64,000 nucleotides of DNA from Patagioenas fasciata (GCF_037038585.1 NC_092526.1:40993501-41057500); one strand, 5' to 3'. Shown: positions 1 through 12,308, counted from the stretch's first letter. Made by a program: numbers and translations. Notes: generated from the letters alone by a model not told the origin.

Positions 1-200
1 TCTTTGTCCCCTTAGCTATAGCTCATGTGCCTCCAACTGAGGCCTAAAAGGAGACACATCATCATCATGGGCATGGACCCTCATTGCCTCCTTACACCCA
101 TCTCCCCAGGAGGCCAGGAGGTCACACCATCGTCCTTCAGTGGCATCGCACTCCCCACATCCCCAGGAAGAGCCCAGAAACACATGGTGTTGTCAGTTCA
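1..200 (+). repeat. Partial copy of an OR14-associated duplicated block (U block)
   Basis: The first 190 or so bases match, in the same orientation, a stretch near 38757-38940 (shared pieces such as tctttgtccccttrgctat and a later cacaccat-gtcctt segment) and more loosely 10515-10700. The block lies upstream of OR14 copies elsewhere in the window. Here it is cut by the left edge and abuts the 3' flank of the minus-strand OR14 copy. I see no gene in it; short open frames are not conserved between copies. It is read as segmental duplication, not as a transposon, because the copies extend into OR flanks. Confidence 0.6.
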
Positions 201-206
201 TTTATT
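201..206 (-). other. Poly-A signal of OR14 copy A
   Basis: AATAAA on the minus strand about 210 bases beyond the ancestral stop of OR14 copy A. The same hexamer, in the context gtgaaataaatgaa, follows copies B and D, so it is a conserved part of the 3' flank. Confidence 0.55.
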
Positions 207-414
207 TCACTTAAATACAATGACATATTCCCATTTCCTCTAAGTCACTGGTTCACACAAGATGGGTGGATAATTAAGTGGGAAGGGATGAACAGTGACA
301 TTTCTTGGAAGACATTAACAGTGCAAGTGGGAAAAGGAGAAAAAATTTAAAGAAGGAAAGACAAACCTGGCCTGCCATGACATACAGCAGGAGCCCTTTG
401 CAGAGGGGAGCAGT

Positions 415-1328
415 CTGTGGTTGCTGAAAACATCCAGTCATGAAATTCCTCAGACCATCCCTGAGCTCCCTGTTCCTCATGCTGTAGATGAGGGGTTCAA
501 TGTTGGAGGTACCACTGAGTACACAACAGACACCCCCAGATTCAGGGATGGGAAAGAAATAGAGGTGGGCAAATGTGCAAGTACTGGTAAACAAGAAGAC
601 CACGGTCAGGTGAGGGAGACACGTGGAAAAGGCTTTGTGTCATCCCTGCTCAGAGGGGGCACGGCCCTAAAGATCTGCACATAGGACACCACAATGAAAA
701 CAAAACAGCCAAATATTACTAAGAGGCTAACCAGAATAACCCAGACTTCCCTGAGGTAGGAGTGTGAGCAGGAGAGCTTGAGGATTTGAGGGATTTCACA
801 GAAGAACTGGTCCACAGCATTGCCCTTGCAGAGTGGTTGTGAAAATGTATTGGCCGTGTGCAGCAGAGCATTGAGAAACCCACTGGCCCAGGCAGCTGCT
901 GCCATGTGGACACAAGCTCTGCTGCCCAGGAGGGTCTCGTAGTGCAGGGGTTTGAAGATGGCAACATTGCGATCATAAGACATGATGGTGAGAAGACAAT
1001 ACTCTGCTGTGGTGAAGCAGGGGAAAAAAAAGATCTGTGGCACACATCCTGTGTAGGAAATGGCCCTGGTGTCCAGGAGGAAATTGGCCATGGATTTGGG
1101 GACAATGGTGGAGATACAGCCCAGGTCAAGGAGGGAGAGATTGAGCAGGAAGAAGTATATGGGGGTGTGGAGGTGCTGGTCACAGACTATGGTGGTGGTG
1201 ATGAGGCCGTTGCCCAGCAGGGCAGCCAGGTAGATGCCCAGGAAGAGCCAGAAGTGCAAAAGTTGCAGCTCCCGTGTGTCTGCGAATGCCAAGAGGAGGA
1301 ACTGGGTGATGGAGCTGCTGTTGGACAT
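415..1328 (-). pseudogene. OR14-like olfactory receptor pseudogene (copy A)
   Basis: An odorant GPCR exon of the bird OR14-like group, broken. It starts MSNSSSITQFLLLAFADT, the standard start of this group, with an N-glycosylation sequon at residue 3. TM1 (GNGL), TM2 (LHTPIYFFLLNLS) and TM3 are clear. The DRY region reads SYDRNVAIFKPLHY, so tyrosine of DRY and the usual cysteine of AICKPLHY are changed. Near 657-665, in the third intracellular loop, about 8 bases are missing against sister copies (the segment coding LRI of RAVLRIPSEQ). This shifts frame, and the first frame stops at 606-608. TM6-TM7 and the end (IEPLIYSMRN, GCFQQPQ) continue in another frame below 603; NPLIY is IEPLIY. The stop used by copy B is CAG here (415-417), and that frame runs on to 274. 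A clear pseudogene. Confidence 0.92.
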
Positions 1329-1345
1329 TTGCTGGCAGTGGGCAT
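1187..1345 (-). promoter_or_regulatory. Upstream ATG and overlapping uORF of OR14 copy A
   Basis: An ATG at 1343-1345 lies 17 bases before the normal OR start, eight bases into the predicted coding exon. It opens a 52-codon frame beginning MPTASKCPTAAPS that overlaps the OR frame out of phase and stops at 1187. Copy B has an ATG at the same place opening a frame of identical length. The peptide matches no family known to me. If translated it would act as a leaky-scanning uORF; this role is inferred. Confidence 0.45.
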
Positions 1346-1352
1346 GGGGGGT

Positions 1353-1354
1353 CT
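1353..1354 (-). other. Splice acceptor before OR14 copy A exon
   Basis: The minus strand reads cctttgttttttaacag just before the exon, a polypyrimidine tract with AG. OR genes usually carry their coding sequence in one exon preceded by a 5'-UTR intron, and copies B and C have an acceptor at the same relative position. Confidence 0.5.
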
Positions 1355-4300
1355 GTTAAAAAACAAAGGAAAGAACAACATAAAATTAGAATACAATCCT
1401 CTTACCAAAGTCACTCTATTTTCCACAGAAACCACCCCCCAGCCCTTCAAATAAGATGCATTTTCTTTCTCTGGTCTGTGCTGACTGAGTGTGCTGTGAG
1501 GAGCAGGACCTCTGCCCGTGTGCTGCCAAGCAGCCAGCTTTGCTCTGCTGCAGTGGGGACACAGGACCTGGGTTGTGACAGCTCTGACATTCACAGCGAA
1601 TGTCAAATATTATCCACTGTTAATGAAAAAGTAGAGTATTTACACTCATGGCTCTGAGGAGTGTGGCTTACAGAGGAGAGGCTTAGCAAGTCTTTACAGT
1701 AATTTTTTCAGTGTGCGCTTTTTTTTTTTCCCACCACCACATCTGGTGAGTGGGAGTTCAGGGTTAGAAATTCTCATTTTTATGACTGAAAATTCAATGA
1801 GTCCTGAGACAGGACAGGCCAAAGGGCTCAGCTCTCTGTGGCTTAGTGCAGAATCAGGACAGCAACACCATCCATCAGGCTTTTACTGATCTGCCCTGTG
1901 CTTTCATTTCTGCTGTCGTGAAGATTTGATCACAAAGAAATTACTCTCTGGAAAGACCCAGACAATTGGGCTCATATGGGAGGAGGAGAGTCTTGTTTGA
2001 AAAGGCAGCTCTGTAAACCTCTGTTTGCAGATCCCAGAACCTCTGTTTCACCCCAGAGGTGGAGATGTGGTGGAGAGAGCAGGGTATGACCCATCACTGA
2101 GAGACGCCAAGGATTCTGAAAGAACAGTGCTGACACCAAAGAAAGGTTGAGCACTCGTGGGATCCTACAGCAGACCTGAGCCTTTCTGGGGGCAGCTCAT
2201 GAGCCCAGCAGGACAGGCAGAGCAGAGTCAGGCTCCTGAAAGCGAGATGTCCTAAAGGGACAGTCAGATCATTGCCCAGCACACAACACCCAGCAGACAT
2301 CTGCAGAAAAGGACTAAAAGAGCTCCTGAACACCCCCTGCTCTGCTGCCTGGATCTGTCCCTGCCTGCAGCTGTGTCTGTGTCCCCAGGTCTCCTGCTGT
2401 CAGTGCCACAGACCCCATCCCACCCGCTGTGTGCTCAGTTCTGCCCTGCAGACCCATCCCAGCAGCTGGCACTGCCCAGGGGCAGCTCTGTGTGAGCCGG
2501 CTCTGATGGGAACATCAGACCAACCCTGATGAGGCTGGAAAAGTCATCCTGATGCTGTCTGTAAGCCACAGTGTGTTGATTTTTGATACTTCCAGGTTTA
2601 TTCACTGCTAAAAGAAATAGATCTGTAATTTCAGTGCCTCTCTTGAATTGAGACATTAATTCTATGTCCCATTGCCCACACAGAAAACTCAGAGTAACAG
2701 ACTGAAAGAATAGGATCCTTCCTTTTCAGGCAGCCCCTGCCTTGCTGTTCTACTTTAAACATCAACTGGGAATGTCGTGCACTGATCTAGAGCTGTGAGC
2801 AGTCCTGACCCATGCAGCACCCTCTCAGCAGCAGGACCCTGCCCTGCTAGAGGTTGTTGCTTGGACCCACAGCTTCTCCCCACAGCACTGTGGGGATCTC
2901 CCCGGGCAGGCTGAGCACTGACCCTGGCAGATGGCAGGTGGCAGAGTCCCTGCCCCAGCACAGCCCTGGGGTGCAGGGACCCTGCTCTGCAGGACAGCCC
3001 TGGGCACCCCTGGCTGCACAACTGGCTTCATAACTGTTAAAAATTGCCTGACAAGAGCCCCTTGCTTACAGATCCCACAAGCTGTGGCTGTGTCAGCTTT
3101 AGAAGATGCCTCCAGGAGTCACAGATGCATTGTCACTGAACCAGAGGCTTACTGTGTCAAGGGCTGTGAAGATTCCTTCTCCAGTGAACTGTCGGTCATC
3201 CTCTCAATCGTGATCACCTTTCAGCTCTCTCTTAGACTTGCTCATCTCCCTGAGATCCCCAGGCAGAGCCCTCAGCCCTGCTGCTCTGTGCAGAGGAGCT
3301 GCTCCTGGGCAGAGCTGTCTCTCTGCAGCACTGCTGCTTCCATGAGCTGCCTCTGTCCCAGGAGCCCAGCTCAGCTCAGCAGCACAGGAGCAGCCCAAGG
3401 TGGCACTTTCTCTGTCCCCTCTGGGCTCTCGCCATATGTCGCTGGGGCTCCAGAGGAACCTGGTGTGAAACTGGCAGAAGTCATCACTGATGTTCCCTCC
3501 CTCATCTGGGGAGAGACAGACTTTTCCAGAAGTGTAATTTCCCCTCTCAGAGACAATGTTACATCTAAATATAACTTTTTTGGGGGTCTTATATTAGACA
3601 GGACAGCTGGACAGTGACAAGGAGGGATCTCCTTTATCCCTGTTGAGGGCAGAGATTCAGCTGAGTCAGTGGAGGTATCTCATCCTACATTGCATTCCCA
3701 GCATTTGGAGGAGAATGAGCTCCCTCCCATGCCTGCCAGAAACTCACAGGAGGTGGGATTCCTCTTGCGTCTGTTCAGTTGTGCACAAAATAGAGACATA
3801 AAATAGGCATGTCAGACTCTTTTCTCAACTCCCATGATAATTAATGGAAATAGAATGCAGGAGTGAGACCTTCAGATGCAAATACCTGGTTACACTGGAG
3901 TTGCCACGTGTGGTGCAAGGTGTATGCAGGTAATTGCAAAATCTAATGGAGAAGTCCATAGAGACAGGGCAACATCTCTGGGATCATACATGAGCCTGGT
4001 GGGGAATCCCTTTGGCTGAGTGAAATGACAGATGATGTCCAAATAAAGGCTGAAAGAACCTTGTCCTTCTCACTGTGTTCATGGTAGCTGATAGAGGTAT
4101 TCATATGAATGATTGATTACAGTCCTGTGCCATAGGGACAGCTCAGTCTCTCTCTTGTCCAGCAACTGAATTTACCAGCTCTCCGATGACTACACTGGCA
4201 GCTGTCCCATGTTCATCTCCACGTCGCCTTGCTGAACTCAGGACACTCGATTTCATGTTCAAATCCAGGCCCATAGAACGACACGAGATGCCAAGGCTGA

Positions 4301-4990
4301 CAAGAACCACACAAGAACTCCAGGAAATCTACCCTACTCAGGGCAGGTGCATCACAACTGCCCCAGACAGCATTGCAGAACGGGATTTACTGCCTGTGTG
4401 CTGTTGGCTGATACAATCAGTCAGAGACATCAGTCATCAGATGTCATCAGAGAGGCAAGGTCTGTCTCCACCCTATAGCTGCAGGCATTGCATGGACAAG
4501 CAGCACATCACACAGGGATCTTCACTCACTCTCTTGATATAGTCAATGAAAAGACCAAATACTTTAACAGTGTGCCTGAATATAACTTGTCTTCAAGACG
4601 GCATCCTCCAAGCGCAGCAATGGTTCATATCAAAACTCAACTGAAACTCAAAAAAGAATTGAAAGGCACCAAGATAAGGTGTTGCTACTTTAGGAACAAT
4701 TAAAGAAGAATCAGAAATACTGTGAAACCACTGCTAAATTTAGCAAGACCAGGTGTATGTAGATCTGAGATACTCTATGTCTTTGCCTCAGTTACCACCA
4801 GCAAAGTTTCCCAGGCCTTTGTGCTTTGAGGCAGACTCTGGAGGAGAACAACTGTGGTGGATGGGGATCAACCCAGGGGTTTCTTGAGCAAACTTCACCC
4901 TCACTAGTTCATGGGACCTGAGGGTTTGCATCCAAGAGTGCTGAGAGAGTGTTTTTCCCCAGGATCTGCTGATCTGTTATGATCACAGTA
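1355..4990 (-). repeat. Upstream block of OR14 copy A, inverted counterpart of 16610-20690
   Basis: No gene is seen in this 3.6 kb. Reading away from the gene it has sub-blocks at about 1780-2350, 2755-3040, 3200-3560 and 4180-4990. Each has an inverted partner elsewhere: 1780-2350 with 11400-11880, 2830-3010 with 18540-18720, 3300-3410 with 18060-18170 and 10970-11080, and 4180-4720 with 16810-17330. Collinearity with the block before OR14 copy C shows the receptor was copied with several kilobases of upstream DNA. The outer part (about 4620-4980) is itself an old CR1 fragment shared by both copies. Promoters probably lie here but I cannot place them. Confidence 0.7.
4620..4980 (+). mobile_element. 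Very old CR1 LINE fragment (endonuclease-RT linker)
   Basis: The text around 4770-4960 (gaggcagactctggaggag, then gggacctgagggtttgcatccaa) resembles the linker between endonuclease and reverse transcriptase in CR1 ORF2. It is highly diverged with no open frame. An inverted paralogue lies at 16610-16880, so the insertion predates duplication of the OR cassette. A less diverged piece of the same linker is at 27210-27555. Confidence 0.45.
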
Positions 4991-5689
4991 AGACAGGCCC
5001 TCAGATTCTGTGAGGTATCATTTAAAATGTTGTTCATTAGGTCTAGTACTGTAAGAGGAGTGTCACATAGGCAATCTTATGTACTTTCAGTTGGTGGAAA
5101 CCCTAGAAGGTGTAGCATTGAACAAGCTTCTGACCTAAATGCAGCACACAGTGTAGACCCCATCCATAGAAGACAGTCCTCTGTTTTGGTCATTCAAGCT
5201 ATTGTAGGATTTTATTACTTGGAAACAACTCTATTTATCATCTCTACAGTCAAACAGAAATTATGTTTTCATTAGATCTTCTTTCTGCACTGGTAGATCC
5301 AGGCAAGGCCATGCAGAAGGCATAATGCCTGGTACAGAGTAGGACCTGCCTGCAACTCCTGTGTGACAATATGCTGCTGAGGTTGTCATGTGGCCAAGGG
5401 ATTCCTGCAGTCCAGAACAGGCATGAAGGACATGCTGTACATCCAGCACAGCCCAGCACAGCACTTGCTGCTTGAGGTACAGTGGTCTTCTGGTCAGGAT
5501 CGGTGCTCAGGTTTCCCTGTGAGAAGTTGCACGGCTGAGTGGTTTAGGGTCCTTCTTGCTGCAGAGCAGTGTTTAGGACACTTAAAGAAAAATGCAAGTT
5601 AACAGAGTTTGATGGCAAGGTTCACTCTATTACTTACTGCATGGAGGAAATGTGTCAAACAGAATTGGGTGAGAGTTGTTTCAGAGTGA
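4991..5689. other. No gene recognised
   Basis: About 700 bases of unassigned DNA between the OR14 A upstream block and a CR1 copy. Short open frames on both strands have no recognisable domain. Confidence 0.5.
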
Positions 5690-7169
5690 TTTCTGTGCGG
5701 ACAGGAGACGTGAAAGAATAGAAGGAGGCCCTCCCATTGAGTCACAAGGTTCAGAATGGACCCCCTTGCTTTCTAAACTCCTTCTCAGGGAGGAGTATGG
5801 GTGCAGCTGGATCTAAACTTAGTCCCAGACTTGAGCAATGGTTCATGTCTAAGAGACGTAAAGAGTAAGAAGCTGTGCTAAGGCACATGGAGGACAGGGA
5901 GGTGATTTGACACATCCAGGATGGCTTCACCAAGGGCAAGTCCTGCCTGACTGACCTAGGGGCCTTCTATGATGGAGTAACTACATCAGTGGACAAAGGA
6001 AGGGCTACAGATGTCGTGTATCTGGACTTTTGTTAAGCCTTTGACACAGTCCCCCATAAAGAGCCTTCTCTCTAAATTGGAGAGGTGTGGATTTGGTGGG
6101 TGGACTGTTCAGTGGATGAGGAACTGGCTGGATGGTCACACCCAGGGAGTAATGGTCAATGGCACAATGTCTGGATTGACACTGGTGACAAGTGGTTTCC
6201 CTCAGGGGTCCGTACTGGGACCAGTACTGTTTAATATCTTCATCAATGACATGGACAGAGGGATCAAGTGCACCCTCCGAAAGTTTATGAATGACACCGA
6301 GCTGAGTGGTGCAGTTGACACACATGAGGGTTGGGATGTCATCCAGAGAGACCTGGACAAGCTCATGAAGTGGGTCCATGTGAATAACTGGAGTTTCAAC
6401 TAGGTCAAGTGCAAGGTCCTGCACCTGGGTCAGGGCAATGCCCAATATTGGTACAGGCAGGGGGATGAAGGGATGGAGAGCAGACCTGCCAAGAAGGACT
6501 TGGGGGTACTGATGGATGAAAGATTGGACATGAGCCAGCAATGTGCTGTTGCAGTCCAGAAGGCCAATTGTGTCTTGGGCTGCACCACCAGCAGCATGGA
6601 CAGCAGGTAAAGGGAGGCAATTCTGCCCCTCTGTTCCACTCTGGTGGGACCCCACCTGGAGTAGAGCATCCAGCTCGGGGTCCTCAGCACAGGACAGACA
6701 TGGACCTGTTGGAGAGGGGCCAGAGGAGGCCACAAAATTGATCAGAGGGGTGGAACAGCTCTGCTGTGAGGACAGGCTGAGAGAAGTGGGATGTTCAGCC
6801 TGGAGAAGAGAAGGCTCTGGTGACACATTATTGCAGCCTTTCTGTACTTAAAAGGGGTTAATAAGAAAGATGGGGACAGACTTTTTAGCAGGGCCTGTTG
6901 TGATAGGAAAAGGGGTGGTGATTTTAAACTAAAGGAGGGAGATTCCGGCTGGACATGAGGAAGAAATTTTTTCCACTGATGGTGGCAGAATGCTGGCCCA
7001 TGTTACCCAGAGAGGTGGTAGATACCCCATCCCTGGAGACATCCCAGGTCAGGCTGGACGGGGCTCTGAGCAACCTCAGCTGGTGAAAATGTCCCTGCTC
7101 ATGGCAGGGGCTGGACTAGATGGGCTCTGAAGGTCCCTTCCAACCTAAACCATTCTACGATCCTATGAG
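5690..7169 (+). mobile_element. CR1 LINE, 5'-truncated, RT domain and 3' end
   Basis: A CR1 retroposon copy covering the middle and end of ORF2 plus the 3' UTR. The open part at 6011-6403 shows CR1 reverse transcriptase motifs: [31 protein letters not shown], then [13 protein letters not shown] where active copies have [FY]ADDTKL, so the catalytic aspartate pair is gone. The 3' end has the usual family tail (gaaggtcccttccaacc, then cattctacgatcctatgag). The 5' limit is approximate; text like tggaggacagggaggtg near 5890 is also CR1. Multiple stops show it is dead. Confidence 0.85.
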
Positions 7170-8489
7170 AGCTGAAATGAACAGTAAGACCAGAAGAAAG
7201 GGACTAGAAAGAGATGAAAAGAACTTGCAGCATTTAACAATTCTTGAATTTACTCAAATATAATAATTTTTTATTTTTTCACTATAGTACATGCAAGAGT
7301 TACCTAGAGACTTTCCTGTGTTCCACTGGACTGACCCCTCCCTCAATAGAATGAGTAATCCTTGAAGGACCAGTTATAGCTGATACAGGTGAGATGGGTG
7401 ACTCTGAAAGAGTAAATGCAGATAGAGAAGAAAATGCTAAAAGGATAACAAAATGAGGACAAATTTACTATTGAAGTCAAAGAAATCTGAGCTGAGAAAA
7501 TGATGACTGTTAGTGCAGGCTGTCCAAAAAGTAGAAACAGGAGCCCTGAAATCATCATCTCCAGGTGGGTGAAAAAAATAAAGGAAAAGAGGAAGAGTAA
7601 ACATCTTTATAAACTATAAAGATGCGATGTCTTCAAGCACCAAAAATCTTACAAAAAGAGGAGGTATTCAGAAAGCTCATAAAAATCTCCATTTATGACA
7701 TCCCCAACCAAAAAAGGAAAAAAACCAAAAAAACAAAAAAACAAACACAAACAAAACCAATCAAACAAAAAACCCCAAACCCAAACAACAACCAAAAACC
7801 CAACCAACCAACCAGACACCGAAAAGAAGCAGTTCAATGCATGAACATAACTTCTAATGATCTGGAGAGAAGTTGTCCCATTGATCCCAGAGAATTTTTG
7901 GTACCCCAGTGATACAACAGCCTGAAGTAAAGTCAGGGTTGTGGTTACAGTTAGTTCCTTGGCATGTAGAGGTAGTGGGAGAATTTTTATTTTGATTCAT
8001 GTTCTGTCTAGTGGGAGGGTGCATTAGGGGTGGCTGTGACAGAAAGCATCTGGGAAGATTATGAAAAAGGTAAAGGCTGGAAAAAAGGAAAGAAAAGAGA
8101 ATACAGATTATTATCACTGAAGACATTAATGATCAAGTGGGCTCTGGGATAATAGATGTGCCATCAGTGGTGAAGATTAAGCCAGATCAGCTGGAACGTA
8201 GGTGAGGTGGCCTGGAAGCCAAGGCTGTGTGAGGGTCTCTGATGAGGACACGATGGGAGGAGCTGGCTGAGGAAGGACCAGGGGAGTCCTTGCAGGTGCT
8301 GAAAAGGCTATGGGGTCTCAGGGGTGGTTTCTCTGTGCACGTTTGTGTGTATGGTGTGTGCACATATGGTTGAAAGACACTCCATGACACGGGTGTCTCT
8401 AGGACAAAGGAACCTGGGAAGTGCAAGAATCCAAGACAAGCTCCGGGATGGGCTGCATGTCTGAGGCCACACACAGTGCATGTGTGTGT
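7170..8489. other. No gene recognised; holds an A/C-rich low-complexity tract
   Basis: No coding feature is supported. 7705-7820 is made almost only of A and C on the plus strand, runs such as aaaaacaaa and ccaaccaacc. The open frame through it is a composition artefact. Confidence 0.6.
7705..7820. repeat. A/C-rich low-complexity tract
   Basis: Roughly 115 bases of irregular CAAA, CCAA and AAAC units with almost no G or T on the plus strand. Simple-sequence DNA. Confidence 0.8.
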
Positions 8490-8625
8490 GAGTGAGGGGT
8501 CTGTACCACAGACAAGAGAGACTTTGAGCAACTGGAGAGAGTCCAGCAAAGGGCCACAAAGGGCATCTTGCATATGAGGAGAGATTAAGAGACCTGGGGC
8601 TGTCTCAACAACCCTTCAGATGTGT
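8490..8625 (+). mobile_element. CR1 LINE fragment
   Basis: Short text typical of the 3' third of CR1: caactggagagagtccagca, then gggccacaaag and gaggagagattaagagacct. About 135 bases, no open frame, limits approximate. Confidence 0.55.
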
Positions 8626-9769
8626 CCCTGCTCTGGTGTGGGTGACCCCTCACAGTCGCTACAGGGGTGTGCATGTTCTGACATGGACTTATCCAAAGGC
8701 AACCATCCCCTCGGTTGATGTAACTCCAGTGTGCACTGTTCCACAGGTCACTGTCCATTGGACTCCAATTCACACTGGGGTTTTAGCAAGTTCCCTCACT
8801 GCCCACAAACCTACTCTCTGGTGGGAACAGAGTGAAAAAAAAAAAGAAGAGCCAGTGAGGTGAGGTGTCCTTTGGGACTTGACACTTCCAGACAAGGAAG
8901 AACTGGTCAGAGATGTAACAGGCAGGGATGAGAAAGTAGAGTGTAGGATCCTGAGGGAGGCTTTGGCCTGCTGGGCAACCTGCCTCTAAGATTTCTATAG
9001 GAGGCAGCCCTACAGAGAGGAGGGCTGGAGCATGCTGTTTGATGGTCAAGGATCTCCTCTTCAACCTCCAGAATGGTTCACTCCCACATGAAGATTCTTA
9101 AGAAAAAGTGGCAGAAGAAAGGCATGGAAATGCTTGACAAAGGAGTAACGGAAAAGAGCTCCTTCCAAAATACAACCATGAAGAGGAAGCACAGAGAAGG
9201 TGGAAGCTGGCTGCCTTCCAGCCTCAATGGTTCTGTGCTGCTGTGCTGCAGACAGACATCTGCATGTGTGAGTTTGTCTGTGCATAGGGCAAATGGGGAG
9301 ATGAGGGGATCCTGGGGCCAGCTCCTGCACAGACAAAGGGTCTGAGACCAGCCCCTGCAGGAATCCACATTTTCTGGATGTCTATATGTGCGTACATTTT
9401 CCACTAATATAGACTTGCATGAAAACAGCCCAACCTTCATTTATCCTTTCTCTGCTGTCTCTGCTTTTGCTTGCTTTGTACCCTCCTTTGGTGTCTTGGA
9501 GATTGTGTTCATGGTAATTCCTGCCTGGGTTTGCAGAGACCTTCAACTCCTCATGTTGTTATCTTGTGAGACCACACCACAGTCAGGGTGAGCCACCTGC
9601 ATGCAGATATTAACAGATGAGCAAATGGAGTTTGAATCCAGAGAGGCCTTGAGATACTCAGGGATTTGGCCAACAGAAACCTCTTGAACTTTACTAGGAC
9701 AATTGGCCAGTCTGGCTTCAAGAGGAATAAAACACCTGCACATCAGGTCCAGCTGGGACCTGAGTCTGT
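8626..9769. other. No gene recognised
   Basis: About 1.1 kb without recognisable genes or repeats. Open frames up to 120 codons (9078-9440 minus, for example) have no family features and overlap others on both strands. Confidence 0.45.
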
Positions 9770-10150
9770 GTGACTTTGAGTGCTGAGGAGTGACTCTGAG
9801 GAGAAGAGCCTGGGAGCTATTGGAGATACCACAGAATCCAGTGGTTTATGCTCACCATGAACAAGACCACCTGCATAGAGGGCTGCATTATGTTGAGCAT
9901 GTTCACCCAAACAGAGGAGATATTATGCCCCTTCGCACAGCACTGGTCACTGGTAGGGACTCACACACATGGGTCTGTCACAGTTATTGGCTCCCTATTT
10001 TGATGGAGATGAGAGGAGCTGGAGAGTGCCCAGAGGAGATATGGAGTTTGGGGCCTCCAGCAGATGCTCTGTGTAGAGGGACTGAGAGACCTGGACTGAT
10101 TTGGCTCTTCTTTCTCAGTAGCACAGAGGCTCAGGGCAGTATAGGAGGAG
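9770..10150 (+). mobile_element. Diverged CR1 LINE fragment
   Basis: Old CR1 3' region: phrases such as gccccttcgcacagcactgg, cagttattggctcccta, ctggagagtgcccagaggag and gactgagagacctgg follow CR1 order. No coding capacity remains. Confidence 0.5.
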
Positions 10151-10159
10151 CCTGAGACT

Positions 10160-12308
10160 GCTTGAAGTGTCGTTTTAGAGATGATGGAGCTTTTTTCAAA
10201 ATTGAGAAAGAAAAATTTGGAAAGAAAAAATGCCACAAAGTGCAGCTGGGGAGGCTGAGATTTGACAAAAGGAGAAACAAACGCCACTGCAAGTGCAGTT
10301 CTGTGGTACAAGAGGCCACCTACAAAGAGTCTGGATTAGCCAAAGCTTTGTATTTCAATGAACAGTCTGTGAAGATGGAGAGATATCGCTAAGGGTGGGA
10401 AGAAGCTCAGGTGCAACCAAGGCTGGTAAGCAGGATGGAAGTCAACTCTGTATCACATCCAGTGGTGGAGAAAGCTGGAGGCACTGGCGAGGCGGAAAGC
10501 CCCCAACACAGCCAAGGCCTTTGTCTCCAGGGCTGTGGCTGTTCTCTGAGCAGTTGATGTCTATGAGACACCACTATAGCACCAGTACTCCATTGCCTCC
10601 TCATCACAATCTGTAAGCCTGGGAGATATTGTACTGTAGTTCTGCTCTTGGCATTGCACAGCCCCACATCCCACTGCCCCAGGAAGAACCCTGAGCAATG
10701 TGTGAGGGACAAGATCTGCCTTCCCAGGGGCTGGTTACACAGCATCAGAGCCACCTTCACATTGCCTTTGCCTACCTGTCCTCATGGTCACCAGTTTTCT
10801 GCCTTAACAAGCACACAAGCTTTGTCAGTGATATGTCCCTCAGTGGGGTCCATTAACACTACAAGAAACTTTGGAGTTTGCAACTCTGACTTCTTGAGAG
10901 GCTTCTTCAACTTCCGATCATTGTCTGTGGTCTTGGAACCAAACACACCAGAGGGGTCATTAAAGTGCCTGGGGCTGCTCCTGTGCTGCTGAGCTGGGCT
11001 GGGCTCCTGGGACAGAGGGAGCTCATGGCAAGCAGCAGAGCTGCAGAGAGACAGCTCTGCCCAGTAGCAGCTCCTCTGCACAGCGCAGTAGGGTTGAGGG
11101 CTCTGCCTGCAGCACTGAGGGCAGAGGAGACAGGCAGAGAGAGGGTAGAGGCAAGCTGGGAGTTGAAGGATGACTGAGAGTTCACTGGAAGTGAAATCTG
11201 CACAGCCTTTGACATGGTAAGTCTCTGGTTGCCGGGCAATGCAGCTGCAGTTCCTGGAGGAATCTCCTGATGCTGGCACAGCCACAGCTCACAGGATGTG
11301 TCAGGAGGACTCCCTGGGCAGGGGTTTTGTTAGGCAACTTTGAATGGCTGCAAATTTGAGAAGGATTCACAGGGATCGTGTGAGCTGGGGGGAGGCTGCA
11401 TTCTGTCTTCTGGGTGTTGTCTGCTGAATCACGATCTGACTGTCCCTTTAGCACATCTCATCTTCAGAAGCCTGACTCTGCTCTGCCTGCTCTGCTGGGC
11501 TCACGAGCTGCCCTCAGAAAGGCCCAGCTCTGCTGTAGGATGCCAGGAGTGCAGAGCCTTTCCTTGGGGGCCGCACTCTCCTCTCAGAGGCCTTTGCTCC
11601 TCTCAGTGATGGGTCATACCTTGCTCTCTCCATCACATCTCCACCTCTGGGCTGGGACAGAGAGTATTCAGATCTGTCCTTTCAAACAGTGCTCCCCTGT
11701 TCCTGTATGAGTCCAGTTGTTTGAGTTTTTCTAAAGAGCAATTTGTATATAAAGACATCTTCAAGGCAGCACCAGTGATAGCACAGGGGAGATGAGTAAA
11801 AAACCTGATGGACACTTTTGCGCTCCTGACTCTGCACTGAGCCACAGAGAGCTGAGCCCTTTTGCCTGTCCTGTCTCAAGAGTCTTCACAATTTCAGTCA
11901 TATAAATCACTATTTCTACCCATAAATAACACATTCCACAGATGTCATGGTGGAAAGTTAAAAATACAGAAACAGTTCATACAAAGATACGTGAAACATT
12001 TCCTGTGGAGCCCACACCCTTTCAAGTAATGAGTGCACATATACAGAACTTTTCCATGAAAGCTGGATTATATCTGACATTCCTTGGGAATGTCAGAGCT
12101 GTCACAAACCAGCTCCCATGTCCTCACTGCAGCAGAACAAAGCTGCCTGCTTGGCAACATGGGGGCAGAGGTTCTGCTCCCCTCAGCACACTAAGGCAGC
12201 AAAAACCAGAGAAAGGAAATGTATTTCAGTTGGGGATAATTTCTACAGAAATCAGTGGCTTTGCTCAGAGTCTGCCCTAATTTGAAGTTGTAATTTCCTT
12301 TACTGTAC
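10160..12308 (+). repeat. Upstream block of OR14 copy B (U block plus shared sub-blocks)
   Basis: No gene is seen. 10160-10960 is a second copy of the U block, collinear with 38390-39270 (shared wording includes tctggattagccaaagcttt against tctggatcagtcatggcttt, and gtggggtccattaa against gtgggacccattaa). 10970-11240 is an inverted match to 3200-3410 and a direct match to 18060-18240 (gggctgctcctgtgctgctg). 11400-11880 is an inverted match to 1780-2350. The block ends at the splice acceptor of OR14 copy B. Confidence 0.65.

Noticed and set aside
858-1454. Plus-strand open frame of 198 codons over OR14 copy A
   Set aside because: Antisense shadow of the receptor. The same type of frame recurs opposite copies B (12191-12805) and C (20665-21192) because the receptor sequence on the other strand is conserved.
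7622-7912. Lysine/asparagine/glutamine-rich open frame of 96 codons
   Set aside because: Produced by an A/C-rich low-complexity tract.
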